64,000 nucleotides of DNA from a bacterium (GTDB lineage Bacteria > Sysuimicrobiota > Sysuimicrobiia > Sysuimicrobiales > Segetimicrobiaceae), in the NCBI GenBank assembly GCA_035945995.1, contig DASYZR010000097.1:54681-118680 (forward strand). The letters run 5' to 3'. The notes beneath the pieces were generated by a model, which saw nothing but the letters and a program-made list of their open reading frames with translations, was not told the DNA's origin and made no database searches. The position numbers and the translations under genes were made by a program. Positions 26,903 through 36,127 of this stretch are shown piece after piece (the first letter of the stretch is position 1; each line of letters begins with the position of its first letter).

Positions 26903-28795
26903 ATGTGCGGGATATGCGGGGTCTGGAGCGCAACTCCGGGCGAGGCCGATGTGCTCCGGACGCTCACTGCGCGCATGACCGCGGCGCTCACGCACCGCGG
27001 CCCTGACGACGAAGGGGTGTGGGTCGACGAGGCCGGCCGGGTCGGCCTCGGCAACCGCCGCCTCGCGATCATCGATCTTTCGCCCGCCGGGCATCAGCCC
27101 ATGGCGGATGCGAGCGGCGCCGTTGTCCTCACCTACAACGGCGAAATCTACAATTTCCCGGACCTTCGCCGGGAACTCCTCGCCTCGGGGTATTCGTTCC
27201 GCGGGCACTCTGATACCGAAGCCATCCTCGCGTTGTACCTGCGTGAAGGCGTCGAGATGTGCCGCCGTCTGCGGGGGATGTTTGCGCTGGCGATCTGGGA
27301 TGGCCGGTCTCAGGAGCTGGTACTGGCGCGGGATCGATTCGGCATCAAGCCGCTCTACTACGCCGAGGCCGGCGGCCGGTGGCTCTTCGCATCGGAACTG
27401 CGGGCCCTCAGGGCTTATGGTGCGTTGACGACGCGTGTCAATCCGGCGGCGCTCGCGGCGTTCTTGCGCCTCGGCTCCGTCCCCGGCCCGATGACGGTCT
27501 TTGAAGGCGTGCAGGAACTGCCGCCCGCGACGGTGCTCGTCGTCAACGGAGCGGGGCGCGGCACGCAGCGCCGCTATTGGGAAATCCCGGCGCCGGAGAC
27601 GGCGCAGAAAGAGACCGACGCCACGACCGCGGAGCTGCGCGCGCGGCTGGGTGACGCCGTCGCCCGGCACCTGATCAGCGACGTGCCGCTCGGCGTCTTT
27701 CTGAGCGGGGGCGTCGATTCCGGCGCAATCGTCGCGATGATGCGGGAGGCGGGCCACACGCGGATCCGCACGTTCTCGATTGCCTTTCCGGAATGGAAGC
27801 TGGACGAAGGGCCCGGCGCCGCGCGCCTCGCCGCGCGCTACGGCACCGATCACACCGCGTCCGAGGTCCGGGGCGCGGATGTGGCGGCGGACCTGGATCG
27901 GGTGATCGCCGCGATGGACCAGCCGACGATCGACGGCCTCAACACCTACTACGTGTCTCGCGTCACCCGGGAGTCCGGGACGATCGTGGCGCTGTCCGGA
28001 CTCGGCGGCGACGAACTGTTCTGCGGGTACCCCTCGTTCCGGCAGGCGCCCCGGCTGCTCGCTTGGCAGCAGGCCGCCGCGCGGTTCGGGCCGGCCCGGC
28101 CGGTCCTGGCCGCCGCGCTCGCCGCCCTGCCGTCTTCGCGGTCCGCCAAGTTGCGGGAGGGTCTGATGGAGGCGGCGACGATCCAGACGGCCTACCTCAC
28201 CGTGCGCGGTCTCTTCAGCCGCGGCGAGGTGTCGGATCTGCTGGCGCCCGGACCGTGCCGGGATGCCGCGCGCGACTTGAACGCCGCGGCGGCCCTGGGC
28301 GCGCTCGCGCCGTCCCTGCCCGAGGACCCGGTGGCCGCGACCGGGATGCTGGAGCTGCGTGGATACATGCACAATCAGCTGCTGCGGGATACCGACGCGA
28401 TGAGCATGGCGCACAGTCTCGAGGTCCGGGTGCCGTTTCTCGATCACCCGCTCGTCGAGTTTGCGGCCGCGCTGCCGGACCGCCTGCGCGCGAACGGTCA
28501 TCCTCCGAAGTGGCTTCTCCTTCGTGCCCTCGGCGACCGGCTGCCCCCGGAAGCCGGGCAGACGAAGCGCGGCTTCACGTTCCCGATGGGCGAGTGGCTC
28601 CGAGGGCCGCTGCGGCCGCGCGTCGACGAGGCGCTGCGGGGGGGCGCCGGAATCCTCCGCCCGGACGCGGCGGCGGTTCTGCGGGCAAGGGTGGAAGCCG
28701 GGCGGGCACACTGGTCGCGTCTTTGGGCGCTCGTTGTGCTCGTTCTCTGGCTCCGCACGGCCGACACGGCTTTGGGCTGTGGAGGTGCGGTGTGA
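26903..28795 (+). CDS. asnB: Asparagine synthetase-like amidotransferase 2
   Basis: A 630-residue glutamine-dependent amidotransferase with Cys2 (MCGICGVW), HRGPDDEG, YNGEIYNF and the ATP loop VFLSGGVDSG near residue 270. The C-terminal DTDAMSMAHSLEVRVPFLDH is the usual substrate-binding segment. The start is set by the catalytic Cys. It is only distantly similar to the copy at 16539 (for example FLSGGVDSG against FLSGGIDST, and a different linker), so each probably belongs to its own glycan pathway. A role in plain asparagine supply is possible but less likely from context. Confidence 0.85.
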   Translation: MCGICGVWSATPGEADVLRTLTARMTAALTHRGPDDEGVWVDEAGRVGLGNRRLAIIDLSPAGHQPMADASGAVVLTYNGEIYNFPDLRRELLASGYSFRGHSDTEAILALYLREGVEMCRRLRGMFALAIWDGRSQELVLARDRFGIKPLYYAEAGGRWLFASELRALRAYGALTTRVNPAALAAFLRLGSVPGPMTVFEGVQELPPATVLVVNGAGRGTQRRYWEIPAPETAQKETDATTAELRARLGDAVARHLISDVPLGVFLSGGVDSGAIVAMMREAGHTRIRTFSIAFPEWKLDEGPGAARLAARYGTDHTASEVRGADVAADLDRVIAAMDQPTIDGLNTYYVSRVTRESGTIVALSGLGGDELFCGYPSFRQAPRLLAWQQAAARFGPARPVLAAALAALPSSRSAKLREGLMEAATIQTAYLTVRGLFSRGEVSDLLAPGPCRDAARDLNAAAALGALAPSLPEDPVAATGMLELRGYMHNQLLRDTDAMSMAHSLEVRVPFLDHPLVEFAAALPDRLRANGHPPKWLLLRALGDRLPPEAGQTKRGFTFPMGEWLRGPLRPRVDEALRGGAGILRPDAAAVLRARVEAGRAHWSRLWALVVLVLWLRTADTALGCGGAV

Positions 28796-28835
28796 CCGCT
28801 GACCCACCGTACGCGCGGATCGCTCGTAACGATTG

Positions 28836-29900
28836 CTACGCACGGGTCCCGGCGGCCGGCGACGCCGCCCGGGTAAGGTGCCGCGCTGCCTCGACGATCT
28901 CGCGGAGCCGATCGCGGTAGGTGTGTCCGCCGGTGGTCACGCGGACGTAACCGGCCTGGCCGATCCGCCGCCGGATCTCGTCGTGCGCCAGGTAGTATCG
29001 GATCTTGTCGAGCAGCTCCTCGGATGAGCTGAAGAACGCCGCCTCCTTATCCTCGCGGAAGACGGCCAGATGCTCCTCGGTTCGCTCCGCCAGCATGAAC
29101 GCGCCACACGCCGGGATCTCAAAGCTGCGCATCGCGTGCCCGTCCCGGTTGGCCCGGCGCACCAGGCAGAGACCGATTTTGGCGCCGCCGAGAGCCAGGC
29201 GGTACTCTCGTCCCACGGCGAATCCCCGCGCATAGGGGCGGTATCGGGGATCCCGGTTCCAGTAGCCCCCATACAGCGCGATCGACACGCCGGGCGCGCC
29301 GAGCAGCGGCTCGAGGTCCCGCAGGCGATCCCTGTCGGCCCCGCCGAGGAGGGCGACGTCACTCCCGAAGCGCCGGATCTCGTCGGCGGTCGCGGGGTGC
29401 TCCGGAAAATGTACCGACGGCTTGTAGCCGAACATCGTGTGAATGACCGCCGAACATCCTGCCTTGGTGACGTCCTCCATAATCGCCCGCTTCGTGCAGG
29501 CGTACAGGTCGTAGGCCGGGATGCCGGCGACGAGATCGGGCGTCCTGTTGGCCCTGTTGAACGGGTCGTCCGTCGCATAGTTGATGAGCGTGGCCCCCGT
29601 CGCTTTCTTGATCCGCCGGAGCGTTGAAGGCATAATATAGGCGCCCTTGACCGCCACGACGAGATCCGGGCGGACGCGGAGGGCCTCGGCGAGCAATGCC
29701 CGATTGTACTGCCACCACGTCAACGGCCGGCGGTGGAGCACGCGGTAGCCGACCTTGTGCAGCAGGGACGTCTCGAGCGGCCGGAGATAGGGGGCCTCGT
29801 CGAAGAAGGACGTCTCATAGCCCAGTTGTCCCGCCGCATCGACGAAGAATGGGGATACCGGCGCGTAGAGGGTCGTATCGGCGAGCAATATCCGTGTCAT
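28836..29900 (-). CDS. CgeB-like glycosyltransferase
   Basis: A 354-residue reverse-strand protein resembling spore-maturation CgeB-type glycosyltransferases. INYATDDPFN is a family-typical segment. A C-terminal region FEIPACGAFMLAERTEEHL and a DKIRYYLAHDEIRRRIG tail match the Glyco_trans_1_2 domain. The ATG at 29900 begins MTRILLADTTLYA, a normal GT-B N terminus; an extension to 30008 would add unlikely sequence and reach into the divergent neighbour. Such proteins transfer sugars in surface-glycan clusters; the donor is unknown. Confidence 0.75.
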   Translation of the reverse strand: MTRILLADTTLYAPVSPFFVDAAGQLGYETSFFDEAPYLRPLETSLLHKVGYRVLHRRPLTWWQYNRALLAEALRVRPDLVVAVKGAYIMPSTLRRIKKATGATLINYATDDPFNRANRTPDLVAGIPAYDLYACTKRAIMEDVTKAGCSAVIHTMFGYKPSVHFPEHPATADEIRRFGSDVALLGGADRDRLRDLEPLLGAPGVSIALYGGYWNRDPRYRPYARGFAVGREYRLALGGAKIGLCLVRRANRDGHAMRSFEIPACGAFMLAERTEEHLAVFREDKEAAFFSSSEELLDKIRYYLAHDEIRRRIGQAGYVRVTTGGHTYRDRLREIVEAARHLTRAASPAAGTRA

Positions 29901-29949
29901 ATACGCGAACGAAGTTTCGCAGCCTGGGGGAATTGCCCTGTCGAGCGCG

Positions 29950-31173
29950 GTGACGTCATCCGGGCCGCCGCCGAAGTTTCGGCTGGCGTACCTGGTCTCG
30001 CATCCCATCCAGTATCAAGTTCCGCTCCTGCAGCGTCTCGCGGCGCATCCGCAGCTCACCCTGCACGTCTATTATATGAACGATCAGGGCGCGCGTCCGA
30101 ACCGCGATCCGGAGTTCGGTGTATCGGTCCAGTGGGACATCCCGCTTCTCGAAGGGTATCCCTGGACGCTGCTGCGGAATCGGTCGCCGTGGCCGGGGGG
30201 AGAACACCTCTTTGGCTACATTCATCCCTCGATCGCCGGCGTGCTGGCCCGGGAACGGTACGATGCGGTCGTCGTCCACGGATATGCGCATGCCACCGAA
30301 TGGCTCGGATTTCTGGGCGCCTGGAGGAGCGGTACCCCGATCCTGTTGCGGGGAGAATCCACCCTGCTGGGCCGCCGGGCGCCGTGGGTGGCGGCCGCGA
30401 AACGGCTCGCGCTCGGCTCCGTGCTGCGCCGCATCCGCGGCGCGCTTGCGATCGGGATGCTCAACCGTGAATTCTATCGGGCGTACGGCGTTCCCGACGA
30501 CCGGATCTTCTGGGTCCCGTACGCCGTCGACAACGCCCGGTTCCGCGCCGACGCCGATCGCTGGGGACCTTCCCGGGCCGCGCTGCGGGAGGCGCTCGGC
30601 CTGCCCCGCGATCTCCCCGTCGTGCTCTACGCCGGCAAGCTGGTGTCGCGTAAACGCCCGCTCGATCTGCTCGAGGCCTACGCTCGGGTGACGGGTGATC
30701 ACCCCTCCGCGATGGTGTTTCTCGGGGAGGGAGCGGAGCGTCAGCGCCTCGAGGCCGCCGCGGCGCAGCGGGGGCTGTCCCGGGTGTCGATCACCGGATT
30801 CGTGAACCAGGGCGACATCGGGCGGTACTACGCGGCCGCCGATATCCTCGTGCTGCCGAGCGAGCACGAGCCCTGGGGCCTCGTGTTGAACGAAGGGATG
30901 TGTTTTGGGTTGCCGCTGATTGCCAGCGACGCCGTGGGCGCAGTACCGGACCTCGTGCGGGCGGGTGAAAACGGCTTCGTCTATCCGGTGGGGGACGTGC
31001 CGGCGCTCGCGGACGCGCTTCGGCATCTCCTCGCCGATCCCGCCCGGCGCGCACGCATGGGTGTGCGCTCCCGGGAGATCGTCGCGGCGTACTCGTACGA
31101 TGCGGACGTCGACGGCATTCTCATGGCACTCCATCGCGTGACCGCCGGTCCGCGTCTTGGGATCGCCTGGTGA
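29950..31173 (+). CDS. GT4-family glycosyltransferase
   Basis: A 407-residue GT-B transferase. LAYLVSHPIQYQVPLLQRLA is an N-terminal form common in exopolysaccharide GT4s, and YAGKLVSRKRPLDLLEAY plus LPSEHEPWGLVLNEGM hold the donor-binding glycine and E-x7-E motif. GTG 29950 lies 49 nt from the divergent CgeB-like gene, so a compact divergent promoter is likely. It ends by overlapping the flippase gene by four nucleotides, placing both in one operon with the next two transferases. Confidence 0.85.
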   Translation: MTSSGPPPKFRLAYLVSHPIQYQVPLLQRLAAHPQLTLHVYYMNDQGARPNRDPEFGVSVQWDIPLLEGYPWTLLRNRSPWPGGEHLFGYIHPSIAGVLARERYDAVVVHGYAHATEWLGFLGAWRSGTPILLRGESTLLGRRAPWVAAAKRLALGSVLRRIRGALAIGMLNREFYRAYGVPDDRIFWVPYAVDNARFRADADRWGPSRAALREALGLPRDLPVVLYAGKLVSRKRPLDLLEAYARVTGDHPSAMVFLGEGAERQRLEAAAAQRGLSRVSITGFVNQGDIGRYYAAADILVLPSEHEPWGLVLNEGMCFGLPLIASDAVGAVPDLVRAGENGFVYPVGDVPALADALRHLLADPARRARMGVRSREIVAAYSYDADVDGILMALHRVTAGPRLGIAW

Positions 31174-32729
31174 CGGCGCCCCCGATCCGGCGCGCGCTGC
31201 TCGCGGCCGTCTGGCTCAGCGCGACGGGGTACCTGTCGTTCCTCTTGAACTTCGGGCTCAATCTGCTGCTCGCCCGGGTGCTCTTTCCGAAGGACTTCGG
31301 GCAGTTCGCCCTCGCCGGATCGCTGGTCGAGATCCTGTCGCTCGCCACGGGGTTCAGTTTTTCGCAGGCGGTCATTCAGATGCAGGACGCGCCGGGGATC
31401 GTGGAGACCGCCTACGTGCTGAGCCTGCGGCTGTATTGGGCCCTGATCGTCGGCGGCGCGCTCCTGGTTGCGGCGCTGCGGTGGCATTTCCCCGGCGTGT
31501 TCCTGCCGCTGTTCTTCGCGCTGTTCGCCGTCAGGAATCTTAGCGTGATCTCCTACGTCTACTCGGCCACGCTCGAGCGGACGTTTCAATACAATCAGAT
31601 TTCCCGGGTGCGCCTCGCGTCGGCGATCGTGTCGATCGTGGTTGCGCTCGTGCTGGCGCGGCTGGGTGCCGGCGTCTGGAGCCTGTTGGGGCGGGAACTC
31701 GCGTTGTCGCTGATCACGCTGGCCGGCGTCCGGATCGCGAGCGGCTGGCGGTACCGAGGCGGGTACAACGTCGAGACGGCCCGCGCGGTCTGGCGGTTCG
31801 GCTGGCAGATGTTCGTGACCCGCGCGCTGGAGACGATCTGGTACCGGGGCGATACCGCGCTCCTCGGGATCCTGGCCGGCACGCTGACGCTGGGGTATTA
31901 CGACCGCGGGCGGTTTCTTGCCGAGTTCGGGCACTACGTGGTCTCGTTCGCCGCCGTCCAGGTGGCGTTTCCGGTCTACGCCAGTCTTGCGGGGCGGCGG
32001 GAGGCGCTGACCTACGCGTATCGTCTCTCCCACGGCCTGCTCGTCCGGCTGATGCTGCCGGCACTTATCTGGCTCGCGCTCTTCCCGCGCGAGCTCGTGG
32101 GACTGCTCTACGGCGCCGGCGTGCGCTGGACCGAGACGGCCGCGATCCTCCCCTGGCTGGCCGCATTCGGCTTTGTCTTTCCGATCGCCGAGAACATCAA
32201 AGTGCTGCTCACCGGGATCGGACGGCTGCGGGACGCGATGTGGATGCGCTTCGTCCAGGCCGCGGTGGCGCTCCCGCTCCTGGTGCCGGCCATCAAGATC
32301 GCCGGGCCCTACGGAGCAGGGACCGTCATGTTTGTGAGCGAGGTGGCCGGGTTGTTCGTCGGTTATCGGGCCCTGCGCCGGGAGGTCACCAACCTGTATC
32401 TGGACGGGTACTGGCGGCCCGCCGTGGCGGCCCTCGTGGCCGGCGGCAGCGTGGCCGTGCTGCGGGCGTTCCACCTGCTGCCGTGGGTCGGGAGGGCCGG
32501 ATACGCGGCCAACCTCGCCGCGGCGGGCGGGATCTACCTCGTCTGTCTCTTCCTGATCGACCGGTCGCAGCTTCAGGAGCACCTGTGGGCGCTGCTCGCG
32601 GGGTTGCGCGGGGAGCGGCCCGCGGCGTTCGCCGCCGTGCCGAACGGCGTCGTGTCCGCGCCGGCGGCCGGGCCGATCGCCGACGGGCAGGGGAAACCGG
32701 TGCTCACGATCGGCGACGACGCCCCTTGA
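31170..32729 (+). CDS. Polysaccharide flippase 2 (Wzx/MOP superfamily)
   Basis: A 519-residue polytopic protein with about 12-14 membrane segments, in the RfbX/lipopolysaccharide biosynthesis branch (LNLLLARVLFPKDFGQFALAG at the first helices). It exports lipid-linked oligosaccharide. GTG start and TTGA-type coupling to both neighbours show an operon of GT4, flippase, GT4. The last ~40 residues are a Pro/Ala-rich cytoplasmic tail. Divergence from the first flippase (17-1522) implies a different exported repeat unit. Confidence 0.86.
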   Translation: MTAPPIRRALLAAVWLSATGYLSFLLNFGLNLLLARVLFPKDFGQFALAGSLVEILSLATGFSFSQAVIQMQDAPGIVETAYVLSLRLYWALIVGGALLVAALRWHFPGVFLPLFFALFAVRNLSVISYVYSATLERTFQYNQISRVRLASAIVSIVVALVLARLGAGVWSLLGRELALSLITLAGVRIASGWRYRGGYNVETARAVWRFGWQMFVTRALETIWYRGDTALLGILAGTLTLGYYDRGRFLAEFGHYVVSFAAVQVAFPVYASLAGRREALTYAYRLSHGLLVRLMLPALIWLALFPRELVGLLYGAGVRWTETAAILPWLAAFGFVFPIAENIKVLLTGIGRLRDAMWMRFVQAAVALPLLVPAIKIAGPYGAGTVMFVSEVAGLFVGYRALRREVTNLYLDGYWRPAVAALVAGGSVAVLRAFHLLPWVGRAGYAANLAAAGGIYLVCLFLIDRSQLQEHLWALLAGLRGERPAAFAAVPNGVVSAPAAGPIADGQGKPVLTIGDDAP

Positions 32730-33952
32730 AGGTCACGGTCTCCGTCGGCGGGACGTTTCATGCGTTCCGGCTCGCCGAGCAGCTTCACGCGCGAGGTCTG
32801 CTGCACCGGTTGGTGACGACCCATCGTCCACGGCGCGGCGAGCAGATTCCGCCGGATCGTCTCCTCGCCAATCCGTGGCCCGAGGTCCTGATGCGCGGAC
32901 CTCGAATGTTGGGTCTGCCGTGGCGCGCGGGCGCCTACCTCAAAGCCGTCGCGTTCGACCGATGGGCGGCCCGGCACGCCGACGGGTGTGACGTGTGGGT
33001 GGGATTCGCCGAGTTCTCGCTGCTCGCGCAGCGGGCCGCGCGCGCGGCCGGCGCCCGCACCGTCCTCGAGCGCGGTTCGACGCACATCCTCACCCAGCAG
33101 GCACTCATCGCGGAGGAATACCGGCGCTGGAAGTGTCCGGCGCCTCCCGCCGACCGCCGGCTGGTCGACCGGCAACTGCGAGAATACGAGGAGGCGCAGT
33201 ACATCGCCGTCCCGAGCCGGTTTGCCGCCGAGAGTTTCCTCGACCGCGGCGTCGGCGCCGACCGGCTGCTGCGGATTCCCTCCGGCGTCGACGGCCGTCT
33301 CTTCTCACCCGGCCTGCCCCCCGGCGGGGGTCCGCCCCCGCTCCCCGGCGGGGGTCCGTTTCGGATCGTGACGGCGGGGCTGAGCCTCCGCAAAGGCACC
33401 CCGTACCTGCTCGAGGCGGCGGCGCGGTTGGGGATCGGTTCGCGCGGCGGCCCCCGTCTGTCGCGGGGCGGGCCCGAGATCGAACTGTGCCTGGCCGGCG
33501 CCGTCGCGCCCGATCTTGCGCCGATCCTTCGCGGCACCCCAGTACCGGCGCGCCGTCTCGGCGCGCTCTCGCACGCGGATCTTGCCGACCTGTACCGCCG
33601 TGCGTCGGTGTTCGTCTTGCCGTCGGTGGAAGAGGGCATGGCGTTGTCGGTTCTCGAAGCCATGGCGAGCGGACTTCCCGTCGTGGTGACGCCGAACACC
33701 GGGGCCGCGGACCTCATCGCGCACGGACGGGAAGGGCTGGTCGTCCCCGCCCGGGACCCCGAGGCGCTGGCGCGGGCGATGCTGGAATTGTACGAAGATG
33801 AACCGAAGCGCCGCGCGATGGGAGAGGCGGCCGCTGAGACGGCCCGGCGATGGACGTGGGAAGCGTACGGAGATCGGGTCGTGGACGCGTACACGCGGAT
33901 TGTCCAGCGGGCCAGAGACCCCCAGGACGCCGATGTGGCCGGACGCGCCTGA
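32726..33952 (+). CDS. GT4-family glycosyltransferase with Gly/Pro repeat
   Basis: A 408-residue GT-B protein starting at TTG 32726, which overlaps the flippase stop as TTGA; this start gives the expected VTVSVGGTFHAFRLAEQL. The donor site has VEEGMALSVLEAMASG and ADLIAHGREGLVVPARD. At about residues 198-211 the linker between the two Rossmann domains holds an imperfect PGGGPP duplication caused by a 16-bp direct repeat (33319-33334 and 33343-33358). It is probably a flexible hinge and should not disturb catalysis. Confidence 0.83.
   Translation: MKVTVSVGGTFHAFRLAEQLHARGLLHRLVTTHRPRRGEQIPPDRLLANPWPEVLMRGPRMLGLPWRAGAYLKAVAFDRWAARHADGCDVWVGFAEFSLLAQRAARAAGARTVLERGSTHILTQQALIAEEYRRWKCPAPPADRRLVDRQLREYEEAQYIAVPSRFAAESFLDRGVGADRLLRIPSGVDGRLFSPGLPPGGGPPPLPGGGPFRIVTAGLSLRKGTPYLLEAAARLGIGSRGGPRLSRGGPEIELCLAGAVAPDLAPILRGTPVPARRLGALSHADLADLYRRASVFVLPSVEEGMALSVLEAMASGLPVVVTPNTGAADLIAHGREGLVVPARDPEALARAMLELYEDEPKRRAMGEAAAETARRWTWEAYGDRVVDAYTRIVQRARDPQDADVAGRA
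33319..33358 (+). repeat. 16-bp direct repeat, 24-bp period, inside GT4 gene
   Basis: The sequence CCCCGGCGGGGGTCCG occurs at 33319-33334 and again at 33343-33358, a spacing of exactly 24 nt (eight codons), so the gene stays in frame and the protein gains a repeated PGGGP linker. It looks like a recent slipped-strand duplication in GC-rich DNA. Confidence 0.85.
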
Positions 33953-33953
33953 C

Positions 33954-35213
33954 ATGGGCCGCGGCATGCGCGTGCTGCTGATCACGCCGCACTATCCTCC
34001 GGAGATCCGGAGCGTCTCCGTCTTGATGTCGCAGCTCGCTGAAGATCTCGCCGCGCGCGGACACGCGGCCACGGTGCTGGCGCCGTACCCGCCCGCCAAT
34101 ATGGACGCGGCGACCGCCCGCGCCGTGCCTCAGGAAGAGCGCGGCGGCGTGCGCGTGATTCGCGTGCCCGTGCTCCCGTTCGTCAAAGTGGCCCGCGCGG
34201 TGCGGGCCGTCACACACTTCACGCTGGCGGCCTCCATGGTGTGGGCCGGCCTGCGGGCCGGCCGCCAGGAGGCGGTGATCGTGTACTCGCCGCCGCTGCC
34301 GCTGGCGCTGGCGGCGGAGGTCCTCGCGCGGCGGTGGCGCGTCCCGCTCATCGTGAACGTGCAGGATCTCTATCCACAGGCGCTCATCGACCTCGGGCTC
34401 GTCCGGAATCCGATCGTACTGGCGGTTCTCCGGTGGCTGGAGCAGCGCGCGTACCGGCACTCCTCGGCCCTGACGGTGCACTCCCAAGGCAACCGGCGGG
34501 CGCTGATCGGCCGCGGGATTCCTCCGGCCAAGGTCCTGCTCGTACCGAACTGGGTCGACGGGGCGCCGGTGGCCGGGGGGCCGAACCCGTACCGCGCCGA
34601 TCTCGCGCTGGGTGACCGGGTCGTGGTCCTCTTCGCCGGCGTCATGGGATACGCGCAGGACATGTCGGTGATCGTGGAGGCCGCCTCCCTCCTGCGGGAC
34701 GCTCCCACCATCGTCTTCTTGCTGGCCGGCGACGGCGTCCGCCGCGGCGAGGCCGAGGCCGCGGTGAAGGCGCGCGGTCTCGTCAACGTGCGCTTCCTGC
34801 CGTTCCAGCCGATCGACCGTTATCCGTTGTTGGTGGCCGCCGCCGACTGCTGCCTCGTCACACTTCAGTCGGCGGTCGCGACGCCGGTCGTGCCCTCTAA
34901 GATCGCCGGCATCCTGGCCCAGGCCAGGCCGATTGCGGCCGCCCTGCCGGCCGGCGACGCCCGCGACATCGTCGAACAGTCCGGCGGCGGTCTCTGCGTC
35001 GCGCCGGGAGACGCGTCTGCGCTGGCGGAGGCGATCCGGCGCCTGGCGGGAGATCCGGTCGCCCGGCGCGCGATGGGCGAGGCGGGGCGGCGGTACGCCG
35101 AGGCGCACTTTTCCCGGACCACCGCGACCGGGCAGTATGCCGCGCTGCTCGAGCGGCTCGGCACGTCCCGGGCAGGAATGTCTGCCGAACCGGCCAACTC
35201 TCCTAAGTCATGA
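33954..35213 (+). CDS. GT4-family glycosyltransferase (WcaI/WbuB-like)
   Basis: About 419 residues with the N terminus RVLLITPHYPPEIRSVSVLM, as in WcaI/WbuB transferases, VIVYSPPLPLAL, NVQDLYPQALIDLGL, and a C-terminal donor domain (LAGDGVRRGEAEA, VVPSKIAGILAQARPI). WbuB-type enzymes add fucosamine or similar sugars to the growing lipid-linked unit. ATG 33954 follows the previous TGA by one base; ATG 33966 and ATG 33933 are in frame and cannot be excluded. It directly precedes the initiating sugar transferase, as in many O-antigen operons. Confidence 0.8.
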   Translation: MGRGMRVLLITPHYPPEIRSVSVLMSQLAEDLAARGHAATVLAPYPPANMDAATARAVPQEERGGVRVIRVPVLPFVKVARAVRAVTHFTLAASMVWAGLRAGRQEAVIVYSPPLPLALAAEVLARRWRVPLIVNVQDLYPQALIDLGLVRNPIVLAVLRWLEQRAYRHSSALTVHSQGNRRALIGRGIPPAKVLLVPNWVDGAPVAGGPNPYRADLALGDRVVVLFAGVMGYAQDMSVIVEAASLLRDAPTIVFLLAGDGVRRGEAEAAVKARGLVNVRFLPFQPIDRYPLLVAAADCCLVTLQSAVATPVVPSKIAGILAQARPIAAALPAGDARDIVEQSGGGLCVAPGDASALAEAIRRLAGDPVARRAMGEAGRRYAEAHFSRTTATGQYAALLERLGTSRAGMSAEPANSPKS

Positions 35214-35226
35214 TGAGAGCACTCCA

Positions 35227-35946
35227 GTGACGCCGGTCGACCTGGCCGGGAGAGGCGCGGGCACGCGGGTCGCCGAGACGCCGGCCGGTCCGCCCGACGA
35301 CGCGCCGGTTGTGACGCGGGGATACCGACTCAAGTGGCCGCTCGAGGCCGCGCTCGCGCTCATCGGGCTGCTCCTGCTGCTGCCGGTCTGCGTCGTCGTC
35401 GCGCTGGCGATCTGGCTCGACGATCGCGGCCCGATCGTCATTCACCAGACTCGGGTCGGGCGCGGCGGCGTGCCATTCGGCGTGATCAAGTTCCGCACGA
35501 TGCATCCCGTCGTCCACCTGGACGTCCACCGGCAGGCGACCGGGATCGACAACCGCATCACGCGGGTCGGCCGCATCCTCCGGGCCACGGCGCTTGATGA
35601 AATCCCCCAGCTGCTTAATGTGCTACGCGGGGAGATGAGCTTCGTGGGACCGCGCGCGCTGCTCCCGCAGGAGATCGAAGTCGATCCGCGCTCACGATAT
35701 CACCGCATCGAGGACGTGCCCAATTACCACGTCCGCGTCTCGGTGACCCCGGGGTTGACCGGGCTCGCGCAGGTCTTTGCGCCGCGGGACATCAGCCGTC
35801 AGAAAAAGTTCAAGTACGACGCGCTGTACGTGCGGCGCATGAGCCTATGGCTCGACCTGCGGCTGATCGTGCTGTCGATCGCGATCAGCCTCACGGGCCG
35901 CTGGCCGCGGCGGGGGAGGCACGCATGGCAGCGGAAGAACGGTTGA
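35227..35946 (+). CDS. Polyprenyl-phosphate sugar phosphotransferase (PglC/WcaJ type)
   Basis: A 239-residue initiating transferase with one N-terminal hydrophobic helix (ALALIGLLLLLPV) and the catalytic domain signature: KFRTMHP, LRATALDEIPQLLNVLRG with the Asp-Glu pair, MSFVGPRALLP, and TPGLTGLAQV. It moves a sugar-1-phosphate to undecaprenyl phosphate at the start of glycan assembly. GTG 35227 fits the monotopic short form. With the WecA-like enzyme at 21475 the cell has two independent initiation routes in this window. The 3' end overlaps the start of a small gene. Confidence 0.87.
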   Translation: MTPVDLAGRGAGTRVAETPAGPPDDAPVVTRGYRLKWPLEAALALIGLLLLLPVCVVVALAIWLDDRGPIVIHQTRVGRGGVPFGVIKFRTMHPVVHLDVHRQATGIDNRITRVGRILRATALDEIPQLLNVLRGEMSFVGPRALLPQEIEVDPRSRYHRIEDVPNYHVRVSVTPGLTGLAQVFAPRDISRQKKFKYDALYVRRMSLWLDLRLIVLSIAISLTGRWPRRGRHAWQRKNG

Positions 35947-36113
35947 ACGAGGCAGCCGCCGCCTCCGGCCGGCCCGGAGGGCAGCATCAGGTCGAAGAGC
36001 AGCTCGCTGTTCTCGAGAGGATCCGTGCTCTGCGCGATCGCATCGCGCGCCGCGTCGGAGGGACGGCGGACGTCATCGAAGCGCTGGACCGCTCTCGACA
36101 GGAACATCCGTAA
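35925..36113 (+). CDS. Small hypothetical protein next to HEPN/MNT pair
   Basis: A 62-residue protein starting at ATG 35925 just after GGGGGAGG and inside the end of the sugar-transferase gene. The N-terminal third is Ala/Gln/Glu-rich, and the rest is an amphipathic helix (EEQLAVLERIRALRDRIARRV). No family is recognised. It ends 14 nt before the HEPN gene, so the three genes may be co-transcribed. It could be an extra component of the pair or an unrelated fragment. Confidence 0.45.
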   Translation: MAAEERLNEAAAASGRPGGQHQVEEQLAVLERIRALRDRIARRVGGTADVIEALDRSRQEHP

Positions 36114-36127
36114 AGTGGGACGCGACA

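Noticed and set aside
26750..28843. A 697-codon reverse-strand frame
   Set aside because: Antisense shadow of the second asparagine synthetase; composition is Arg/Gly/Pro-rich without motifs.
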